Assembly: GCA_928212115.1 (NCBI GenBank)
Contig: CAKMRJ010005523.1
Span: 146,708,249-146,772,248, forward strand
Direction: 5' to 3'
From: Lactuca virosa
Lineage: Eukaryota; Streptophyta; Magnoliopsida; Asterales; Asteraceae
DNA length: 64,000 bases
Translations under genes and position numbers: made by a program
Part shown: positions 56,816-64,000 of the stretch, one piece after another
Numbering within the stretch: the first letter of the stretch is position 1
Layout: every line of letters starts with the position of its first letter
The notes under the pieces: generated by a model
The model's database searches: none
Seen by the model: the letters and a program-made list of their open reading frames with translations, nothing else
What the model was told of the DNA's origin: nothing

Positions 56816-58019
56816 TGTAACATCCTGTTCCAGTTTGTTTTGTGATTTAAGGCCTGTGGGTGTTAATCCGAGTATAAGAAGGTTTTGAGGCTTTGAGCGA
56901 TAAAGGTTTAGGCCTTTTTGGGATATGGGTAAGTTAGGTTGTATGATAAAAGAGTTCGGTTTGTGCTTTAGAGCCAAATGTATTGTTAAAGGAGCTGGAG
57001 GAATAAAGTTGATAGAAGTGTAGAGTTTCTCGGATATAAAGTGCGTCGGAAACGGACATCGGGTGAGGGAGTTATGGCACTTGCAAGTTATTGGCATAAA
57101 TGGTCCCTTATGGAGAAAAGTTGGCATTGAGGACCATGCATGCAAATTGGAACGCGTGTGGGTACGCCCAGCGTAAGCTGGGTTACGACCAGCGTATGGC
57201 AGGAAAAGATCGCGGGTGCCTTCTAGCGTACGCCCGACGTACAGGAGGTACGCCCAGCGTACGTCCAATGTCCAGAAACCCTAATTTTAGGGTGTGCCAC
57301 TATATAAAGAACATGTTGGTTCAATCCCTAGCCTCCTTATCTGTTCCCTTACCCTCAGAAAACCCTAGAACGCCTCATCCCCTCATTCTTGAGTGATTTC
57401 TCCTTAAGAAGCTCATTTTGGTGGTGTGAACTTGGAAGAAGGAAAAGAAGAAGTTGGCGAGGAAGAAATTTCGAAGTTGGAGCTCATAGATCTGGAATAA
57501 CATCATCATTTGGGACTCTTTGGAGGTATAAAGTTCATGACTTTACTAAAGGATGCATAGATCTAGTTTTGGAGTCATTTTGGGTCCCAAGATTGGACCT
57601 TTATGACGAAATCGCGATTCTGAGCTTAGGGTTGCCACCCTCAAGGCTAAAAGTGTTTCATAAGCAGTAAAGTTTCGAACTTGCTAGTCCATTCATAATC
57701 ATGCATGAGATCTAGGCCTCTTTATGGAAGTAGAAGATCATTTTTGGAGTTTGAGTTGTTTTGGCCAAGTAAAGTCACCAAGTCAGTGACTTTATGGAAT
57801 GGGACATGGAAAAGGACATGGATCTGAGTTTGTAGCCTCTGGACTGGTGTAATAAGTGCTTAATGGAAAAAGGACTTATCAGGGGAATTACGCTGAGCGT
57901 ACGTGTAGGTACGCCGAGCATACTCACCATCTTGCCTGTACGTATAGCGTACGTAGAGGTACGCCCCGCGTACTCTGTCAGTATGGGCTTTGTGTCCTTG
58001 GGCCACGGTTGGGCCACGC
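56816..58019 (+). mobile_element. Element G 5' LTR, left part
   Basis: TGTAACATCCTG start, TATATAAA at 57301-57308. Dyads of the type GTACGC-CCA-GCGTAC (57160-57270 and 57895-57980) replace the ACTCG dyads of F. It is interrupted at 58020 by LTR composite J and resumes at 60463. The flanks CACGC and CACAC around J match at 4 of 5 positions. Confidence 0.85.
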
Positions 58020-58914
58020 TGTAACATCCCAAAATTTGAGGCCAAAAATTTCGTTTTTAATTAAGTGGTTTATAAAGCAGTTTATCAAAACATTGCCAAG
58101 ATCATGTCAATACATAAAACCATAATATCATGTCTCAAACCAAATCATCTGAAGTAACGAAATATCAAAGTACACTCCCAGAAAACACTAAGCGGAAATC
58201 ATGTGTGTATGTGTGATGCGCTGCTACACCGCCGACTCCTTCCCCTTGGACGAAGAGGTACCTGAAACCAAAACTGAAACTATAAGCACAAAGCATAGTG
58301 AGTTCCCCCATCATACCACATACCATACAATCACATAGCATACATACTACCGAGCAATTCTGGGGCGCCCGTCCTACCCATGTCAAGCCATTCTGGGGTG
58401 CTGACCTACCCATGTCAAGCCATTCTAGGGTGCTGACCTACCCATGTCAAGCTATTCTGGGGTGCTGACCTACCCATGTCAAGCTATTCTGGGGTGCTGA
58501 CCTACCCATGCCAAGCTATTCTGGGGTGCTTACGGACTATTTCACCCCTACTACTAACACATAATATCATATCATAATCATGCTGTAAGACATATCTGGG
58601 GTGTCCGACCTACCCATTGGTCCTAGCGACCGGATCGGGGACTAGTCCCCTACTACTGATACTATCTCACATAACATAGTAACTAGAAAACTAGCATACT
58701 CATCTATCTAGCAATCTAGCATACTCACATATCCAACAATAACAGACCAGACAATTATCACAAAGACAATCGTCCCAACTATCAACTACTAGTGGGCCGG
58801 CCTTGGTGCCTTAGACCCACTTCTACTGGAAGGTAACTCACCTCGATGTCGTGTAGTGTCTGAACTGTCCTCGGCGTGAAGGTCGGCTCTCCTCGACTCC
58901 TCAATCCCTACACG

Positions 58915-60233
58915 GCTCTACAAGCTTCCGACGCGCCCTTCGCATCCGAGCCACCTCCGAGCCTCGCAGCTACCGCGTGGAGCCTTCTTAGCCACTAAAC
59001 TTCGGTCTCGCACCCTATAAATAGGGGGGTTGCGAGATCTCCCGGCTAGATTTGGAAAATTGCCACTTTTCACCCCTTAAACAATATTTTTATCATTTTG
59101 ACTTTCCCTGAAGCCCCGGTATCATTTTAACACCCGAAATATGCCCGGAAGTGCCCGTAGAGCCCGAAAAATTTATCTTTTCGGTTTTGAAGCCCAACCC
59201 TCGCAGAGCCCGATTTCTCAATAAAACTACCGGTTTTATTAGGAACGATTGTTTTAGGAAATGAAGTGCTGCCCGATTATCTTTAAATCAAGTGAGTGTA
59301 TAGTCACTTTCATCTTACACATAGATATGAAGTATTTTATATAAAATAAGTGCTATGTGTATATGTATTGTTTGTTTATTTGAAATGATTGTTGAATGAA
59401 TGATTTATACAAGTTTTAAAATGATTTAAACTGTATATGTATTTTATCTACAAATATGTTGGGTATAACATGGGTAGATGGAATAGTTGGTGTGTGATAA
59501 AATGATGAGAAGACTATTAAGTAAACCCTGGCGACTATGAGACGTAGTGCCTATTGTATAAACCTTGGCGACTATGAGACGTAGTGCCTATTGTATAAAC
59601 CTTGGCGACTATGAGACGTAGTGCCTATTGTATAAACCCTGGCGACTATGAGACGTAGTGCCTATTGTATAAACCCTGGCGACTATGTGACGTAGTGCCT
59701 GTTGTATGAACCTTGGTAGCAATGGACTTTGGATAAATTCCTTAGGTCAATCCTGAGGAATGAATGGATGAAGGATAGTCGATTCTTAGGGTAAATCCTT
59801 AAGAAATAAGGGAGATATGGGGATGGGTAATTTGGTTGATTGTTTGATGATTAAGCATGATAATTTTATTTATTGTGGGTTGAAAACCCTATATGCTCAC
59901 CAGGCTCCCAAGCCTGACCCACTCAGTTTGTTTGTATCACAGGTATCGATACGAAGTTACTTTACACTGAGAGATTAAAAGAGATGTAGATCACTAGTGT
60001 AAGTGAATGTAAGTTCTGTTTATGCTTATGTATCCGTATCGGAACATGACATCCCGAGGTTTTGATATAAAATGAAAATATATATTTCTTAAAGAAAGGT
60101 TTTTGATAAATTTTTATCATGTTTTGTTTTGGGAACAAATTCCGCAACATCTTTTAAAAGGATTACTCTGATTTTATTTTAAAAAGCATAAACAAATCGG
60201 TCTTTTCTGGCCGAGAAATTAGGGGATGTCACA
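58915..60233 (+). mobile_element. LTR K, 5'-truncated, unknown Gypsy-like family
   Basis: Starts abruptly at 58915 and ends GGGGATGTCACA at 60233. It has TATAAATA near 59003-59012, a GTGAGT site at 59292, a 37-bp minisatellite, hairpin CAGGCT-CCCA-AGCCTG (59901-59916) and an ACAG/GTATC site at 59942. These are the same parts as in the other LTRs, with unrelated sequence. No TG start is visible. Confidence 0.7.
59523..59707 (+). repeat. 37-bp minisatellite, five copies, in LTR K
   Basis: Unit AAACCTTGGCGACTATGAGA plus 17 bp more, repeated five times with very few changes. Each unit folds as GGC-ACTA...TAGT-GCC with one bulged base. Confidence 0.93.
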
Positions 60234-60462
60234 GCTGAGTTGAGGGGTTATAATGTGTTTAAATAGGGTGCAAACCCTCAATTTAGGGTTTTACTCAAAC
60301 AGCGTCTACTCGCCGAGTCGGTCTCCCGATTCGTCGAGTAGACTACTTAAACTTCCCGCGGATCGCGACTCTACTCGACGAGTTGGACCTCGAACTTGTC
60401 GAGTCCCAGAGAAAACATAATAAATACTTGAATTAAATACATACCAGGAATCGGGTGTTACA

Positions 60463-61371
60463 CACACCTTGGGTCTTTGGTCTTTTTGGGCCATCATAAG
60501 TCAAGTATTATGGGACAAAGATATTTTTGGGCTTGGTGCAAGGCCCATTGGAGGGATTGGGCCCAGTTTAGAAAATTGGGCCATTAGTGGGCTTGAGGAG
60601 TTTATCTAGTGTTGGGCTTGCCTTCAAGATTTGAGATTTGGGCCTCTGGAGAACCCACTTATCATTGGGCCTTGGTGGGGCCAATGGGTTTTAGGTTATT
60701 GATGGGATGATCAGTGGTCTGTCTTGGACCTTCTGAGCGAGAGTTGGACTTAGTTCCTAATTGGGTTAATTGTGGGTTGGCACAGAGTTAGTAGCCGATG
60801 AGTAGCTGCAGCATTTGTAGGGGCTGTTCATCATCCGAGGTGAGTCTTCTCACTATACATTACCTAGAGTGGTATTTATGTGTGACCGGAAGGTCTTATG
60901 TGCTTACTTGAGTTATGCATCTTGTCTATGTGATATTATGCTATGAGTTATTTAGACCGGACCAGAAGGTCCAACGATATATGAGGCCGGAAGGCTCAAC
61001 CAGACCGGACCAGAGGGTCCAACGAGCTACGGGACTGGAGAGTCCCGCTGAGACATAGTGACCAGAGGGTCGTACAGAGTATAGCCTCGAGTGGCGAATT
61101 GTTGTATGTGGTATTTTGGGGAACTCACTAAGCTTCGTGCTTACCGTGTTATGTGATATGTGTTTCAGGTTTTCTCAAGATCGCGGGGAGGCACCGGCTT
61201 GATTGTACACACCAGAGAAAGAGTTATGTTTTGAGGATCCTGGAGTATTAATCAAACAATTATGGATTTGTATTTTTTAAAAAAATTAAATCAATGAAAT
61301 TTTGTGAAATGTGTTACGAGAATTATATGATTTTAAAATGAAAATTTTGTTTGAAAATTTACGTCGTTACA
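60463..61371 (+). mobile_element. Element G 5' LTR, right part
   Basis: Resumes with GGGCC-rich text like B's LTR, then becomes the F-like 3' half. It has GAG/GTGAGT at 60840, a GACC-GG minisatellite (60880-61080), a TAAGC-TTCGT-GCTTA hairpin near 61130 and TTTCAG/G at 61168. It ends CGTTACA at 61371, before a primer site. Confidence 0.87.
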
Positions 61372-64000
61372 AGTTGGTATCAGAGCCTTGGTTTGAGGGA
61401 TTCGGATGCGCCTTCGGGTAAATCTGGACTCAAACTGAGGATTTGAGAAAAATTTTCAAAGAAATCATTTTTCTAAAGCGAACAAGAGTTTCTAAGAGAA
61501 AACGAGAAGGAGCAGTGTGTACAATCAGCCAGAGCCCGAACGGTGATTTCCCAAAATACCATTTCTTTTATGTTATGAGATGTTTATGAGATATTTTATG
61601 AGATATCATGCATGCTAGAAATAGGCTAGGTATTCCATATTTTAGGACTAGAGTGGCCTGATTTGTGATGCCTTAGCCTAGGAGTTGTTGTTATCTGTGA
61701 TGTGCTTTTGAGTATGTGCTGAGTAAGAGTATCCAGCAGGAATATTTCAGAGATAGAGCTTCGAGTAGAGGAGTAGTCTAGGAGAGATACCTAGATAAGC
61801 ATCGAAGGATGCCTTCTGAGAGAGTAGTTATATGCCCGTGTGGGGTAGAGTGCTTGAGTTCGGTGACACCTGTTGTGTGTGAATAGAGCAAGTGGAGTTG
61901 TAACATAGAGTGGTTTACGTATTGGTGGAGATTATTCGATGCCTGAATGTTGCTTGCTTCGTGCTTTGTGGAACTCTCGATGATGGGAGTCAGCTACTAA
62001 GTGAATATGACGATATTCAGGAGGTAGATGGCTGGCATCATTAGGAGTTTTTCAGCAGCTGATGGCAGAGGAGTGTGAGCACCTAGGAAGAGCATAGGGG
62101 GTGACCGTGGTCATATGAGTGCGCTGATAGGTAGAGCATTTCGCTGGGGACCGAACTCGTGTAACGGGACTGACGAACGAGAAGGTTGCGCAGCTACTTA
62201 GGAAATATGGGATGGTCCGTGTGGAAAGTATGGGTAGATGTGGCCGGTAGTATGGGCCCGTACTACTGAAAGCAGAGGACCAATACTTGATGCAGGGAGT
62301 ATTCTGGAGATTCTAAGTAGCAGATTGATTGGTGATGCCGTGGTTCGAGTACCATGCTTTGTAGCGGACTGAGAAGAGAGAACATGGATTGAGTACCATG
62401 GTTTATAGCAGATCAAGAGGTGGCCACATGGTTCGAGTACCATGACCCGTGGCGGTGAGTGTTACTGGTTCTACCAGTTATTCCGTTGTGATTGGTTAGA
62501 CCGAGATTGGATGCGATAGAGTATGAGGTCAGAGGGTCATATGGAGCAAGTTCCAGCGAAGCATCCCTTGTGAGGGAAGTCGAGATGATTCCAAGGTATT
62601 TTTGGTGAGATGTCAGATGAAGTCGTAAGGCTCAAGGATGAGTAGAGATGGCGTTTATGGAGGATTGCGGCATGAGTTGAGCAATCAGCCGATAGTGGAG
62701 ATGTCACCTTCTGTGACCTGGGTGGTATTATTTCCGTTTCCTGTGGGAAACATAAGAGGTGTTGAGATTTCGGTTTCTGAGCTTGGGGGTAAAACCCTGC
62801 GGGTTAGCATTGATGGCGACCTTCCATCAGAATATTTGGGCAGTATGTCTGCCGAGAGGTAATGTTAGAGCATGAGCAGGTTGTCAGTGGGGACTGAGAT
62901 GGTTAAGGACAAGGATACACCCTATTTGAGCATAGTAGGGCATGTATTAGCTGCAGCGGCGGACGATCAAAAAGAGGATATTGGGGCGGTGGCTCTTATT
63001 GTCTATGATGAGAATCGAGTGTGGTAATGAGGTCTCCGTTCTTATTACAACCCACGTGATGGAACGTTGGTTGAGGAGTCGAGGATGAGGATTTTGATAG
63101 TTCATTATTTTCATATTAAGAGTCAGAGTTACTACTGGACAGTTGAGATGTCCGGTAATAGGATGGTATGAGATTCTATAAGATTAGAGGCAATCATGAT
63201 GAGAAGTTTTTGAGGATTTCATCTGAGATTCGGGGTATTTGGAGTTGCGGGGTCTCTATCGGGGAGACCACCGAGCATTGCGTAGTACCTTCCAATAGTA
63301 AGTGTGACATTCCTGGTGGAAACAGTCTGTGGATAGATTATTGGTGCGCCAAATTGGTGATGGTTCGAACCCTGAGTGGGGGAGAACCGGGTATTCTATT
63401 GAGAGGATCAGAGATTTGTTCAAGAGCGGATAGGGAGCTGGATGGAGACATGCACTATGGATTCATGAGACCAGGGTTATTGGTGGTCAAGGTGAGTTGT
63501 AGAGGGAGTTAATGCATGTTGTACGCGTTCAAGAAAGGATGAGTGTCTGCACGGCAGGTGGCCGTTGGTCAGAGGCCTTGTGGTAGATAAGAATTTTTCG
63601 AGGTGGTTGGTTCGTAAGGATACTTCGGCAGTTGGGAAATTTTGGTTCGATGAATGGATTATGCTATGCTCTTTGGAAAGGGTAAGAGATGATTGGACAT
63701 CCAATTTCCGGGTCGGCATGCGTAATCTCGCTTGGGTTTGAGCAATAGAGGAAAGAGTTTCAGAGGGTCATCTTCGTGTTCTGAGTCGTTGGCGATTTCT
63801 CCGTGTTTCAACTTGTGAGATGGAGTATTCCGAGGTTATAAGTGGCACGAGAGAAAGATCGGTTGCGAGATTCTGAGGAAGCAATGCAGTATCTGAGTAT
63901 GATGCCATGAGTATGAGATCAGTGGTAGAGTCAAGACACTGCGAGGTGTTGTGATGGTGTACCGGGGTATCCGAGCTTAATGTCCTCAATCTCGGATTTT
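61372..64000 (+). mobile_element. Element G interior, largely non-coding, runs off the window
   Basis: Primer site TGGTATCAGAGCC at 61375-61387, then leader like F's, palindrome GTAGTA-T-GGGCCC-G-TACTAC at 62247-62266, and degenerate sequence parallel to F. Open blocks are short (62638-62862; 62899-63024; 63168-63512). The last contains MVRTLSGGEPGILLR, which resembles the linker before RT in B and D (GELVI), suggesting decayed pol. No domain is intact. Confidence 0.75.
62899..63024 (+). pseudogene. Conserved 42-codon block, element G
   Basis: MVKDKDTPYLSIVGHVLAA at the start and a block ending RVW followed by TAA. It is the partner of 55208-55333 in F. About three quarters of the residues appear identical. 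Function unknown. Confidence 0.4.

Larger units (their letters stand above)
58020..60462 (-). mobile_element. LTR J (D family, reverse) with middle replaced by LTR K
   Basis: 58020-58914 and 60234-60462 align with the two ends of D's LTR (TGTAACATCCC...GGGTGTTACA). About 1.1 kb of the middle is absent and LTR K sits there instead. J has the 33-bp minisatellite (58345-58540, about six units) and the conserved box (58793-58819). No D-type interior is attached, so J is a solo LTR. Confidence 0.8.

Noticed and set aside
59523..59707. Regular 37-bp repeats resembling a CRISPR array
   Set aside because: The units are contiguous without unique spacers, inside a plant LTR. This is a minisatellite.

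Overview
This window is retrotransposon-dense plant nuclear DNA. I see no host protein gene, tRNA, rRNA or CRISPR array that I can support. The many LTRs of chromodomain Ty3/Gypsy elements carry the dyad ACTCG-N-CGAGT, a style I associate with lettuce (Lactuca) and its Asteraceae relatives. The plant assignment is firm; the genus is an inference.

Layout. 1-2167 is the 3' end of a Copia-like element inserted in the LTR of Gypsy element B. 2995-11193 is complete Gypsy A (TSD CTCGC), in the same B LTR. B continues with primer site, leader (split by reverse solo LTR H, 12092-14152, TSD TTCCT), decayed gag and decayed pol, and stops abruptly at 18166 inside integrase. 18167-23902 is non-coding LTR-like sequence holding solo LTR S1. 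23903-41770 is Gypsy C, split by a solo Copia LTR (25387-26160, TSD GTTAG) and by complete minus-strand Gypsy D (26502-40396, TSD GTTTA). D is itself split by solo LTR S2 and by an Athila/Tat-like solo LTR. 42947-49177 is a young complete Copia element E sitting in an AT microsatellite. A 2.27-kb near-identical tandem duplication (49067-53614) spans the end of E, a foldback MITE and most of a Gypsy LTR (F). F's internal region (53792-56815) is followed by the LTR of related element G (56816-61371, interrupted by LTR composite J/K) and G's internal region, which runs off the window.

Function. Only gag/pol relics are coding: gag with CCHC knuckles, aspartic protease, reverse transcriptase, RNase H, integrase and a chromodomain. 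All are disabled by stops, frameshifts or lost catalytic residues; E comes closest to intact. A, F and G are essentially non-coding and would need proteins in trans.

Most notable signal. LTRs that differ greatly in sequence share one layout: a GTGAGT splice-donor-like site, a hairpin box, a family-specific minisatellite made of small hairpins, a second hairpin whose arms covary between families, and a TTTCAG/G acceptor-like site just before the LTR end and primer-binding site. All preserved leaders also carry a GGGCCC-centred palindrome shaped like a retroviral dimer-initiation stem-loop. Two Gypsy copies keep a short GT-AG intron at the same codon of the protease region, while a third lacks it.
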